A stretch of DNA of 64,000 nucleotides from Eremothecium cymbalariae DBVPG#7215 (taxonomy: Eukaryota > Ascomycota > Saccharomycetes > Saccharomycetales > Saccharomycetaceae). A program made the position numbers and the translations under genes. The notes below the pieces were generated by a model. That model worked only from the letters and a program-made list of their open reading frames with translations. It made no database searches and was not told the DNA's origin. This document shows, in pieces, positions 53,999 through 64,000 of the stretch. Positions within the stretch are counted from its first letter, which is position 1. Every line of letters begins with the position of its first letter. The DNA lies in NCBI RefSeq assembly GCF_000235365.1, contig NC_016451.1, positions 62,001 through 126,000 of the forward strand. The letters are read 5' to 3'.

Positions 53999-54354
53999 TG
54001 CTCATGTACCTCATTCATCAAGTCTTAAATTTTAAGTCTAAATTTTAACCATGCTATATATGTCTCTGAGTGGCGATATGTAATCTTGAGCTCGGCTGAG
54101 TTTTTCAACATGAACTCAAAAATCTCAAGATGCTAAAACAGAGGCTTAATGGAATCAGATGAGTCAAATACAGTCCATTGTACGAAACCAATAAAGGTCA
54201 ATAAAAAATCGAAACATCATTTAGAAACATTAATTATTATGAAATTCTTGTAGAAAAGAGAATCAGTTAAATAGGGTTCGTTTAATATGTTGATTTCGAA
54301 CTCACCTGATATACATAAAATATGTACTTGTTAGGTCGGTTCTCTCTATTACTA
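53999..54354. other. Region between SLX1 and the YBR225W-like gene
   Basis: This is SLX1 promoter sequence upstream and the 3' flank of the YBR225W-like gene. Nothing else is recognised. Confidence 0.5.
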
Positions 54355-56664
54355 TTACAATGGCTTTTCAGCAGAGATTATTATTCCACGTAAACAACCA
54401 GCATTATCATCAACCTTACCCATATGTTCTTCCATGAAACGCTTCGGCAAAGAATATGGGTCAGTTCCTGGAGGCAGTTTGCTTGGGTCTGACAAAAAGG
54501 TACGAACCAAAAAGTCATAATGAAATGTAGATAAGTATTCGTTTAAGAACCCAATATCGTGTAAATAGTCACCCCTCTTCAAGCTGAGCACGGTGTATTT
54601 AACATTTTGAAATCCCAGTTGTTTAAACAGGGGACAAAGGTTTCTCATGGGGAAAATTTGTTGACCTCTTTTAATGGCTTCAAAACGAATGGCTTGAAAT
54701 ATCTTCTTCAATTCTAAGGTAGTTGAAAATTGATGAGCAGATTCATCTTGACATATATTTGATATATTGAAGTCATACATTAGTGTGGTAATTGGTGCGC
54801 CTGGGATCATGCACCGCATCAGCTCTCGCAAGAATGGAGTCCACTGCGAAAACAGTAGTGAATACCATAAACCGGGACAAAATACAGCCGGAAAAGAGTT
54901 ATCCTGAAAGGGCAACTTGATTTGTATATCAGCTGATGAGAAAACGTGGAAATCCCTACTTCCCGTCTTTTGAGAGGTTTTTTCGTCGGTCGAAGGATTT
55001 ATCAGTGAATCCATATTAGCATTAATCCTTTCATAGTTTCTCAAGGTCTTGGAGTAATATTGTTCCAACCACCTGTTAATTACAGCAAAATTCTTCATCT
55101 CTTGTGGTTCTTCATCTGGATAACGCTCAGCTGGACCAATTCCTTGTACCGAATGGCGGGTAAGCCGATGTATCGGGGACAATTCCTGTGTGCCTAGATA
55201 GGGTAGCGCAGAGTTACCTCTAGAGTACGATGAATAAACATCACTGTTATCAGAATCAATATTACTATCCGGATCTGGAGAGTTTAAGTGCGTTGAATCT
55301 TCTGAGGCAGTTGTATTACCTGCATTATGCCCACGCTTCTTGAACAACCCCGATATTCCCGATGTAACATTATGCAAAGCTTGAGATATCTTAGCATTCC
55401 TAGAACTACCAATCCTCGAAGAAGTAATACTCAGAGAACTCGAGCTCGAGCTCGAACTTGTATCATCTCCATCATCACTCTCACTATTCAAAAACCTACC
55501 GGGTGAAAGTTCCGCCAAATCAACCGGCCTCATCGAACTATAAGTCAGCGTTCGTTCAAAATCCCTATCCATGATATCTTTTAGAGTTTCCGTATTGGTA
55601 TTTACTGGTTCATCAAATTCAGTGGGGCGTGGGGTACTCTCAGACATAAACTTTTCTGATGTTTTCAGAGATGAATGGGCAGAAGAATTCGAAATTGCAG
55701 ATGAAATAACAGATGAAGTAGAATGCATATATGACGGATCAACCCTACCAGCTCCAGCATTACCGCTACCCACGGCACTTCTATCAGTCGAGTTTGCAGA
55801 CGCCAGAGTCAGCCTTGGACCAGATATATAACATTCGAGAACCTTAAGATTAGGCTCATCAAACGCAACTTGCCAACCCACCCACTCCATCCCACTAAAC
55901 TGTATAATTAATAGATCATGTTCATGTTCATATTTTGATTTTCTAAACAGATCTGAATTATTTTCCGACAGAATGAAATACGCACCTGTTCTAATCGCTG
56001 CTCTATTTGCCTGGTGAAACCATAGTTGAATTAAATCAATAGCATCTTTCATGCAATTTTTGCAGTAGCCAGCTTCCCCCGGCTGCACATCATCAGAATT
56101 ATCACTTCCACTAGAACTTGATTTCCTTTTGCTGGTATTATTCAAGTTGATAACTTCTACAAGAGATCTTAATCTAGACCTAGCTGATAGTATTGCATCC
56201 TTTCGTAGACGTTTTCTAAGTTAAACAAAATAAAAATTATCCAAGCTGGAAAATACTTCTTGATTTACCGGTCTTACCGATCCACCAGTAAAGTCATAGT
56301 GCGAACATCTCTGTAATATATTCCAATTCCTGCTTGTAGTCTTTTTATCCCGAGCACTTACTGACTTGCTTAGAGTCGAGGGCGAAAACGCTATAGAACT
56401 TGACTGCTGATGCTGCTGCTGCTGCTTCCTGCGTTGAACCTTCCGCTTCCGTTTTTCTGAACCTTTAACTGGCGACTGTGCAGATAAACCCGAGGGTTTG
56501 GTAAAAATCCTCGATAGATGTGACGACCGTGTGGATCCTGTACTAGATTGAGAACTATGCATCAGTTTTGAAGCAGACCTTGGGGACTTGAGATCCGATA
56601 CCGGTCTGTTCACAGCTCGAGACTTCGAATCCGGTCTATACTCCCCAACTCCTTTAACGCTCAT
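54355..56664 (-). CDS. YBR225W-like protein, broken by an in-frame TAA
   Basis: The frame runs from ATG at 56664 (MSVKGVGEYRP) to 54355, 770 codons, but contains one TAA at 56221-56223. Before it lie Ser/Lys/Arg-rich disordered residues and QRCSHYDFTGGSVRPVNQEV. After it the frame stays open for 25 further codons and then a conserved-looking region of about 590 residues with CKNCMKDAIDLIQLWFHQAN, LIIQFSGMEWVGWQVAFDEP, the poly-Ser stretch SSSSSSSSL and KNFAVINRWLEQYYSKTLRN. No ATG between the stop and the CKNC block could start it separately. The neighbours SLX1 and MET13/TDP1 place it at S. cerevisiae YBR225W, whose role is unknown. Function not assigned. Confidence 0.8.
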
Positions 56665-56727
56665 ATTCCCCGCAGAAAGTAATAATGGAATGTTCTTTTC
56701 CAATAAAAAAAGCAGGTTGACTCTCAA

Positions 56728-58314
56728 TTAAAACCTTAAAACTTTTCCCAATTACCGACAGACCCGATATTATAATCGAAAGAAACCTCCAAGACTCTTC
56801 TTCACCTGCCAATTGGTACAAAAAGTCGACGTTCTTACCAAATTATATACCACAAAGCAAATAGACAACTATAATATATAGAAAAACAATATAAACAAAC
56901 TAAGAAGACTACTATGCGTATAATCCCGGTAGCCACTTTAAAAACCTGAACGTTGATCGTAGATTTTTGCTTCTACATTTTTTTAAATGTTGGAACTTTA
57001 TAATTAAATTAGAGTTCACAAGGAAGGGGGGGATTAAGGGGGAGAGAGGTAGGTATGTGAACTAAGTACTACTTACAGAGTTATTCGAGTTTATTGTAAA
57101 AACCCAGCTGTGTATGCAAACCAAGAGAGCAAGGGATGGGATGTCATGTCATTACATCGTTGCAGACACCTCTAGCTTAGACGTAGACATCGCCGGTATA
57201 ACAAAGAAAATAAGAAATGTTTTACAGATACTGTGCCCTTACTTATAATCCAAGGCCTATTCATACATAATTTCAACAGATAAATCGGCTTAGATTCTTT
57301 CCTCTTTTCTCGAAGGCTTTGCTTTGCCTTCGAGCTTACTCGAGCGACTTAGACAAAAATGTCCGACGCACAATAATACACGCAACTCGAAAAGGAATGA
57401 GATGCGCACAGACGCACAACTCTCTGAATTTTGAGGAAGGTAACAATAGAGGTGTTAGACGCATCTTTATTACGTAGCCATGATAACTAGGAATCCCCAA
57501 GAACTTTTTTATTGTAGCATTTGACGGGGGTTTTCACTTTTTCACTTTTCCAAGGCTCATCGATGAGTACATTGTTACATTAAGGAAAGAGATGTTCGAC
57601 ATAGAATCGTAGAAACTACTTTTTATGTCGACTCCTGTCTCTTGTATTAACAGGAGTTGCAGAAGATGCTAGCTTACTGGAAAATTTTCATTTTTGCTGT
57701 CTTTTTAAGATTAAATAATTATGTATGGCCTGCGTATGACCGTTTGCCTGCAGGACTTTGGATCTATAGTCTTTTTGGATCTATAGAGGTAGACAGCCTT
57801 ATGCAGACATGTGTATAGGTTGCTATGCTGAGTTGGTGCAGCCATAAGCTACAATTTTTAGAAGGGAGTTTTTTATTACATAATTTGCCTTTAACAGCGA
57901 TTAGGTGTTGTCATTTAACCCCTCTTGTTGTAGTATAAGTGGGAAGTTGCCTTATTTTTTTGATCTACGGAGTGCCAACTAAAGGTAACTTGTGACACAG
58001 ACCAAGACAGCTTACCAATATATTAGTCAGATGATCTTTGAAAGTCCACTGGTTTCGGTTTGTTAATGTTAACTTTTAAAGAGTAGATGATAATAATTGT
58101 AAAATCCCTTGACTTGTTGAAATGCAGGAAATATATATATATATATATAATGAGAAGTCACTGTTAAATCCATGTTGAAATGCAGAAAGTGAACAAAAAA
58201 AAATTTTTCTCCCACCATATGAGTAGTGAAGTTTGCCAATTGTTAGGGCAAGTAAAAGAGTATTATATCTTAGATTTTACTTGCCATTGGTCTGGTTATC
58301 ATTACTGGGTCCAA
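56728..58314. other. Long intergenic region upstream of the YBR225W-like gene
   Basis: This 1.6-kb region has no gene-like frame. It holds a strong hairpin at 57309-57334, a 12-bp palindrome at 57556-57567, a hairpin at 57629-57659, a 13-bp direct repeat TTTGGATCTATAG (57757-57769, 57774-57786), and AT repeats near 58130-58149. An unannotated RNA is possible but nothing identifies one. Confidence 0.6.
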
Positions 58315-60144
58315 CTAGAACAGCTTTGATAATAATTGATAGATTCTGTCTTCTTTAGTGACAAAATCGTTATCGACGATGTTAATTAATGCATAATCTT
58401 CAATTACAGTTTGGAGTAATTCTGCAGATTCTAATGCATTGTTTTCTTGGAAGCTTAATTTCCAATCCAGTAGGATACGGTAGAATTCCTCCTTCCAAGC
58501 TAAAAATGATGATTTTTCAACAACAGTTGGTTGCAGGACTTCTCTACCGGCAAAGACGCCCCATGTGACAGCGTTTGCTTTACTTTCATCCGGATGATTG
58601 GTTGCTAGCATGTCGTGGACGTCGACGGAGAAGTAAGTTAGAGTTGGATAATTGGCATTGATATCCTGATGAAAGGCCTCTAACTTGTTCTTTGGTAGCA
58701 AAAACTCTAAATATTGTTTTTGGTAAACATAGCCATCAGCAGGGCCCCAGCCAAATAGTAAGTGAGTTGAGGGGACACCATTAACCTTTGGCTGGGAGTT
58801 AATGGTGAATATGAGATTGCTGTTGAGTGTGAGCAACGAGTCAAGAATTTCATCAACTTCACGACTCAAGGGCACATCAGACCAAGGTAAACATTTTATA
58901 TTTCCTTTCAAGTAAGTAATGAGTAAGTGGGCCAAATCCTGCAGGGTCTTTGGTTGACCCCATAATATCAACGAACGCTCGTAAGTTTGTCTTAGAAGCG
59001 TACGGCCGCAAAGGTCGAGGTCACCGTAAGCAGGCGATGACGAATCACCAAACCTACCATTCGGGAACTCATCAGCACTCCACATAGCAGTTCTTGCAAC
59101 ATATGAATAGGGTCTTCTCTGCCAAAAGATGGGCCTAACTGATTCGTTTCTTCTGTTAGGATTCAAGGACTTTCTCCAAGGTAACGCCTCAATAGAACCG
59201 CGCCTGGCACTCTTTTCCGCCCCATACTCAAACGGCAATACTCCTAAACGATCGAGGATCATCAACGAGGCATGTTCCAAGTTCATCGTGTACATGTGTA
59301 GGTGAGTTACGTACCCTGAGTCAAGCAACTTTTGACAAATATCCGCCATTATCTTAGTACCAATTTCACGTACCGCCTGGTCGTTGTCCTTTACAGGCTC
59401 AAGCTTTTCATAAAACATTTGAGGAATATGAATTTGACACCACTTGGCACGACGTAAAAACGAACTGTACGAAGTTATAGGCATAATACCTGGAATAATA
59501 GGCACATTGATCCCAACTTCACGCACTTTCCTACACCAATCAATGAAGTTATCTACATCGTAAAACATCTGCGTCACAATAAAATTCGCGCCAGCATCCA
59601 CCTTTTCCTTCAAATTACGAAGGACTTGCTGGGGATCTTCATCCTCCTCATATCCCTCAGGGTGGCCCGCTACTCCAATGTCAAAATGATCTCCATATTT
59701 CTCCCTAATATAAAGCACCAGATCCTTAGCGTACCGAAACCCACGTTCACAGGGGGCCCAAGTATCACCGACAATTGGTGGATCCCCCCTAAGGGCCAGA
59801 ATATTCTGACACCCTGACTCATAAGCTTGCTTCAACGCCTCATCAATCAACTCACAGGGCATATTAGTACATGTTAAATGCATACAAGTCTCCAACCCTA
59901 GCACACTCTGCGAAGTCGAAACTAACTCCGTAGTCAACTGAGACTTTCGACCCCCCGCGTTCCATGTTATATTAATGAACTCCGGCTGCGACTGGTACAT
60001 CTTGTCCATAAGATCATATAAGTTCTGAACACCCTGCGCAGTCTTGGGTACAAAGAACTCAAAGGAGAAGCTTGGACGTCTGACTCCATTCTCATCCGTC
60101 TGCTGCTGTTCACACAACTGTTGAAGCTTTTGCGATATTCTCAT
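58315..60144 (-). CDS. MET13: Methylenetetrahydrofolate reductase MET13
   Basis: Met13 is the major NAD(P)H-dependent methylenetetrahydrofolate reductase, making 5-methyl-THF for methionine synthesis. The 609-residue product (S. cerevisiae 600) has the N-terminal TIM-barrel catalytic domain (FSFEFFVPKTAQGVQNLYDL, LALRGDPP, VTQMFYD, PIIPGIMPI) to about residue 300, then the eukaryote-specific C-terminal regulatory domain (RNESVRPIFWQRRPYSYVAR, FNGR-like EFPNGRFGDSSSPAYGDL). A TCACGTG Cbf1 site lies about 225 bp upstream, shared with the divergent TDP1. Confidence 0.98.
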   Translation of the reverse strand: MRISQKLQQLCEQQQTDENGVRRPSFSFEFFVPKTAQGVQNLYDLMDKMYQSQPEFINITWNAGGRKSQLTTELVSTSQSVLGLETCMHLTCTNMPCELIDEALKQAYESGCQNILALRGDPPIVGDTWAPCERGFRYAKDLVLYIREKYGDHFDIGVAGHPEGYEEDEDPQQVLRNLKEKVDAGANFIVTQMFYDVDNFIDWCRKVREVGINVPIIPGIMPITSYSSFLRRAKWCQIHIPQMFYEKLEPVKDNDQAVREIGTKIMADICQKLLDSGYVTHLHMYTMNLEHASLMILDRLGVLPFEYGAEKSARRGSIEALPWRKSLNPNRRNESVRPIFWQRRPYSYVARTAMWSADEFPNGRFGDSSSPAYGDLDLCGRTLLRQTYERSLILWGQPKTLQDLAHLLITYLKGNIKCLPWSDVPLSREVDEILDSLLTLNSNLIFTINSQPKVNGVPSTHLLFGWGPADGYVYQKQYLEFLLPKNKLEAFHQDINANYPTLTYFSVDVHDMLATNHPDESKANAVTWGVFAGREVLQPTVVEKSSFLAWKEEFYRILLDWKLSFQENNALESAELLQTVIEDYALINIVDNDFVTKEDRIYQLLSKLF

Positions 60145-60468
60145 TCCACTTATCTATCAGGTGGGATCTTTCTCACCCCGAATCCCGCAGCACGACCCTT
60201 GTTCTGCCTCTCTGGCTGTCAATCGTCTGAATTCCTAACCCTTTATATAACTTGGATCCCTTCCAGACCACCACAACCACCTTCTTTGTTAGCACATGCA
60301 CAACATGTGCAGTCATCGGGGTTATAATGACTAGTCCAGCCACATCTCGTTTGAGCGGTGAATGATGATCACGTGGTATGGTTGAGCTTAATGGAAAACC
60401 CTCGAGTTTAGTAAACTTAGGGTCAAAGTAACTGGTGAAGTTGTTGAAGGAAGACCAAGCAGGAAAGT
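60145..60468. other. MET13-TDP1 divergent promoter region
   Basis: It holds one TCACGTG site at 60369-60375. In S. cerevisiae, Cbf1 and Met4 at such sites drive sulfur genes including MET13. No Met31/32-type site was seen. Confidence 0.6.
60369..60375. promoter_or_regulatory. Cbf1-type E-box upstream of MET13
   Basis: TCACGTG, about 225 bp from the MET13 ATG and about 95 bp from the TDP1 ATG. It fits sulfur-amino-acid control of MET13 by Cbf1/Met4; this is inference from the motif. Confidence 0.6.
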
Positions 60469-60616
60469 ATGGGTAACAGCGTGAGGGATGCAGTGAGGCA
60501 ACGATGGGGACATGTAAAATATTCGGAGTTGGGTGGGTTAGCAGAGGATGCGGATAAGAAGCGTGGCGAAGAAAGATTAATAGAGGTTGTTAATTTGACG
60601 TCAGAAGAAGAAGAAG

Positions 60617-60647
<31 letters not shown>

Positions 60648-62154
60648 GGCTGTGAAGAGTATATGGCCGATTAAGTTGCTTTGGAGCGAAGTTTATGATG
60701 ATGAGGGGGATTTTGAAGCGGGAGGGGAATTTTTGGTGAAGTTGGAGGAATATTTGGGGGATGAGTTGTTAGAGATGGTTTATTTGTTTTCGTTTCAGTA
60801 TGAGATGGATTGGGTTCTTTCTTTGATACCTGGACATGTTAAGGTTGTAGTGACGGCTCAGGAGGGAACGGTAATTCCTGCTTCGAGTGGTGGGGGCGGA
60901 CATGATGTGAAGTTTCGGATGCTGAGGATGCCTCCGTTTTGCAGTCATCATTCGAAGTTGGTGGTGGCGTTCTATAAAAATAGGAGTTGCCGATTAATGA
61001 TGCCGTCGAATAATTTCACGGCAATGGAATCACAAATCCCACAGCAGATGGTATGGGTTTCGCCAATCTTGGAATACGGGGGAGGTTCTTCAGCGGGACC
61101 ACAATCTTTGTTCCGTAATGAATTGGTGCGGTATCTAGAACGATATCCGAACCCAGATTATACATTGATATCTAGACTATCAGTTATAGATTTCAAGCCC
61201 TTGGATGATACGGCTGCAGAGTTTGTCTTTTCTGCTCCAGGTGGGGGGGGCGAAGATCTCTCTGGGCTGCCTCTGCTGTATCAACGTTTACAAATCACGC
61301 CACCCAGGATACGGCAGGCAGCCTGCAAGAACCAGCATCAGCATTATTTTTGCCAGACTAGTTCCATTGGTTCCCCTGTGAATTATAGAGCAAGTAGTGA
61401 CCCACGTAATCTTTTTACAAATTTGATGGTGCCCTTGTTCTCTGGTTCACTGTCATCTTTGCCAAAAAGCGCCCGGTCCTGTCCTGGAGCGGAATTTATT
61501 GAGACTACTCTGAGGGTAAAGCAGATCCACCCACATATACTGTATCCCACAGTAAAGGAGTTTACCCAGTGTACTCCTGGCTGGCTATGTAGTGGTTGGT
61601 TCCATTTTCATTATGATAAGCAGCCAATCGCTAAAATGCAGTACACCATGCTTAAGGAGAATAATTTTCTCGAGAAACAACAGGAATATGAATTGAAACC
61701 AGGCTCTACTATCGCATTACCTATCATCAGAAGAGACAAAGTACCTTGCCATACAAAATTCTTCTTTAAATTCACCAGTGCTAGTGCTCGGTCCTGGAAT
61801 ACAGAAGACTGTGATTGGGCACTTTTCACATCTGCAAACTTATCTACGCATGCGTGGGGTAAACCCCCTTCTTATGTACCAAAAAACTACGAATGCGGCG
61901 TATTGTACCATTCATGTGAAACCATAAAAGTACAAGTAGTATCTGCTAAGGACATAGCGTATTCCCAGAACAGGAGCAGTCATCATAGGTCGCAAATATC
62001 CACATCCTCCTCTCGACTCAAAACTGTGGTAAATATCATGACTCCTTTCTGGCTGCCAACAGTCCCATATAGTGAGCTTGATCAAGCATTCTGTGCTAGC
62101 ACTAATTACGTAGAGTTTGACCAAAACGGCATGCAGTATACATGTCATTCTTAA
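60469..62154 (+). CDS. TDP1: Tyrosyl-DNA phosphodiesterase TDP1
   Basis: Tdp1 removes trapped topoisomerase I peptides from DNA 3' ends. The 561-residue product (S. cerevisiae 544) carries both HKD motifs of the phospholipase D superfamily: HHSKLVVAFYKN with the downstream MMPSNNFTAME near residue 162, and HTKFFFKF with ALFTSANLSTHAWG near residue 427. The basic C-terminal region ends with PFWLPTVPY. A pure GAA tract encodes about 13 glutamates near residue 45. Its natural partner TOP1 is in the same window, 45 kb away. Confidence 0.96.
60605..60645 (+). repeat. GAA repeat coding poly-Glu in TDP1
   Basis: About 14 GAA/GAA-like triplets encode an acidic run near residue 45-60 of Tdp1. Confidence 0.95.
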
Positions 62155-62171
62155 TATTTCTCTTACATGAT

Positions 62172-62199
62172 GATACTCATGATGATGATGATGATGATG
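62172..62199. repeat. ATG/GAT trinucleotide repeat in the TDP1 3' flank
   Basis: A TGA/ATG triplet run occupies the TDP1-PCS60 gap. A similar tract lies at 47894-47938. Confidence 0.9.
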
Positions 62200-62397
62200 A
62201 CTATTTTAATCGCAAAAGCGCTCCTTTATCGCATACGACCGAACGGAATTTTTCATTTTTCAGTATATATTCGAGGACATATAGTATGATGTTCAGTATT
62301 CATTTATACTTCAAAAAATAGTCTACAGATGCAATTTTTGTAGTCAAAGCATTGCTAGAGGCTATTGAATCGTCCAATACTCCAATATACACCAACC

Positions 62398-63993
62398 ATG
62401 TCGAGGTTCAACGATATTATCAAGCTGTCAAATAATACAGCAATTATTGTGCCAGAAACTGGCCTTAAAGTGTCATACAACGACTTGGCAGACATTTTGG
62501 GTCATGTGCAAATGATGTTTCATGATCCTCAATCACCAGTGTTCCAAAGTGGCAAACAGTCTACCATTGCTATTTCTATTCCTAATGGTTTGGAATTCGT
62601 TGCTGCGTTTTTGGCGACGTCAATGCAAGGAAATGTCGCTGCACCTTTAAATCCGAATTACAAGTTTCAGGAGCTTGAGTTCTACTTGAGTGATCTTGAG
62701 GTGAAAGTTATATTCGTGGCTAAGGGAACCACTTTAAATGCTGATTCAGACCTTGTCAGAGCAGCTTCTAAGTTCTCGTGCCATCTGGTTGAGCTTTCCT
62801 ATGAGAACGCTCGTAGCCGTGTGGAATATGAAGTTTTCTCCCCAGAAAACAGGTTTCAATCCAGTATCTACAAATCACAAGAAAGAAACGCCCAGTTTGT
62901 CAACACCGAGTGTTGTTTCCCCGGTTCAGCTAAGGCGGACGATGTGGCATTGGTTCTCCATACTAGTGGTACTACATCCAGACCAAAGATTGTTCCGTTG
63001 TTGCATTCTAATGTGGCTACAAGTATGAAAAATATCGCGAACACCTACAAGTTGTCTCCATCTGATGTATCTTACATCGTCATGCCGCTATTCCATGTCC
63101 ATGGGCTTATTGGAGCGCTACTCTCCTCCTTTTACGCGCAAGGATCTGTTGTAATCCCTCCAAAATTCAGTGCCCGGTCTTTCTGGCCCGACTATCTAAA
63201 GAATGGTTGTACGTGGTTCAGCTGTGTCCCAACAATCTCACAAACGTTGCTTAAGGTTAAGAAACCCAGTCCAATGCCTAAAATCAGATTCATTCGCTCT
63301 TGCTCCAGTGCGCTGGCGCCTGCGACCTTTTATCAACTGGAGGAGGAATTTGGTGCCCCTGTAATTGAAGCGTATGCAATGACCGAGGCCGCTCATCAGA
63401 TGACAAGCAACGAATTGCCTCCAGGTATGCGTAAACCAGGCTCCGTTGGAAAGCCGCAGGGCGTTGAGGTCGTTATTTTGAATGACGATGACGAGGTCCT
63501 CCCTCAAGGTGCCCAAGGAGAAGTCTCCATCCGTGGTCCAAATGTAACCCCAGGCTATCGTAACAATGATAAGGCCAACAAGGAAAATTTTACTCGTGAA
63601 GCACATTACTTTAGAACTGGTGACCGTGGTTACTTTGATGAAGATGGTTTCTTGATACTAACTGGTAGACTCAAGGAACTGATCAACAGAGGTGGTGAGA
63701 AGATATCCCCCTTAGAACTCGACGCTGTTATTCTGTCTCACCCAGCGGTTGAAGAGGTCGTATCTTTTGGTGCCGCCAATGAGAAGTACGGCCAGGTAGT
63801 CAATGCAGCTATCGTACTAAAGAAGGGCAAGTCTCTCCAATATGGCGACCTTGTAAAATTCATGGAAGAAAAGGTGGCCGCATTCAAGATCCCTGAACGC
63901 GTGTACTTCGTCACCAGTCTACCAAAAACACCAACAGGCAAAATACAAAGACGTATTGTCGCTGAGTTGTTTGCTTCCCGTAACAAACTGTAA
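62398..63993 (+). CDS. PCS60: Peroxisomal oxalyl-CoA synthetase-like AMP-binding enzyme PCS60
   Basis: Pcs60 is a peroxisomal acyl-activating enzyme shown to act as oxalyl-CoA synthetase. The 531-residue product (S. cerevisiae 543) shows the AMP-binding core: LHTSGTTSRPKIVPLLHSNV (about residue 185), PLFHVHGL, the adenylation motif SCSSALAPATFYQLEE and YAMTEAAHQM, and TGDRGYFDEDGFLILTGR. The C-terminal lysine motif is TPTGKIQRR. It ends with SRNKL, a plausible but noncanonical PTS1. The open frame reaches 62365 only from TTG, so the ATG at 62398 (MSRFNDIIK) is used. It is YBR222C, next to TDP1 (YBR223C). Confidence 0.97.
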   Translation: MSRFNDIIKLSNNTAIIVPETGLKVSYNDLADILGHVQMMFHDPQSPVFQSGKQSTIAISIPNGLEFVAAFLATSMQGNVAAPLNPNYKFQELEFYLSDLEVKVIFVAKGTTLNADSDLVRAASKFSCHLVELSYENARSRVEYEVFSPENRFQSSIYKSQERNAQFVNTECCFPGSAKADDVALVLHTSGTTSRPKIVPLLHSNVATSMKNIANTYKLSPSDVSYIVMPLFHVHGLIGALLSSFYAQGSVVIPPKFSARSFWPDYLKNGCTWFSCVPTISQTLLKVKKPSPMPKIRFIRSCSSALAPATFYQLEEEFGAPVIEAYAMTEAAHQMTSNELPPGMRKPGSVGKPQGVEVVILNDDDEVLPQGAQGEVSIRGPNVTPGYRNNDKANKENFTREAHYFRTGDRGYFDEDGFLILTGRLKELINRGGEKISPLELDAVILSHPAVEEVVSFGAANEKYGQVVNAAIVLKKGKSLQYGDLVKFMEEKVAAFKIPERVYFVTSLPKTPTGKIQRRIVAELFASRNKL

Positions 63994-64000
63994 CACATTC

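Noticed and set aside
56221..56280. Intron to remove the in-frame TAA of the YBR225W-like gene (GTAAGA donor, TTAG acceptor)
   Set aside because: The join would not keep the downstream frame, and no TACTAAC-like branch point is present.
57900..57960. U5 snRNA-like loop sequence near GCCTTTAAC
   Set aside because: It lacks the invariant GCCTTTTAC loop and no Sm site follows.

Overview
This window is nuclear DNA from a budding yeast of the family Saccharomycetaceae. The genes are compact, nearly intron-free and strongly similar to Saccharomyces cerevisiae proteins. There are 33 protein-coding genes (one cut by the left edge) and two nuclear tRNA genes, tRNA-Val(AAC) and an intron-bearing tRNA-Trp(CCA). 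The gene order interleaves two sets of S. cerevisiae segments: YOL002-YOL013 with YMR001-YMR005 in the left half, and YGL119-YGL125 with YBR222-YBR230 in the right half. That single-copy double synteny is what a lineage outside the whole-genome duplication should show (Eremothecium, Kluyveromyces, Lachancea, Torulaspora or Zygosaccharomyces type). Modest G+C, long intergenic regions and a TACTAAC branch point close to its 3' splice site would fit Eremothecium, but the species cannot be fixed from the sequence alone.

Left block (1-31 kb): IZH2 (3' part only), PFA4, SIN3, RPB11, CDC5, TOP1, CSI2, MIX17, AIM34, COQ10, MDM12, MVP1, RCL1, TAF4, tRNA-Val, HTZ1, an OPA3-like gene and HRD1. RRN11, tRNA-Trp and a La-motif gene (31-35 kb) form a junction. 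Right block (35-64 kb): COQ8 (with an intron), PRP43, an unrecognised gene, NAB2, RPS2, OM14, MON1, a GATA zinc-finger gene, ROT2, SLX1, a YBR225W-like gene, MET13, TDP1 and PCS60.

The genes are housekeeping: transcription and chromatin (SIN3, RPB11, TAF4, HTZ1, TOP1, RRN11), ribosome production (RCL1, PRP43, RPS2), RNA export (NAB2), mitochondria and coenzyme Q (COQ8, COQ10, MDM12, MIX17, OM14, OPA3-like), ER quality control (HRD1, ROT2), trafficking (MVP1, MON1), DNA repair (TDP1, SLX1) and the cell cycle (CDC5). RCL1, PRP43 and RRN11 share PAC-type promoter motifs, two of them with an RRPE element. RPS2 has a pair of inverted Rap1-like sites.

Points that deserve a second look: RPB11, an essential gene, carries two apparent one-base insertions; TOP1 carries a frameshift in a run of eight G; the YBR225W-like gene has an in-frame TAA inside an otherwise continuous frame; COQ8 has a spliceosomal intron joining a 99-codon first exon; and the RPS2-OM14 intergenic region holds a very G+C-rich island with strong palindromes. 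I found no mobile element, CRISPR array or foreign island, and no clearly new biological system.
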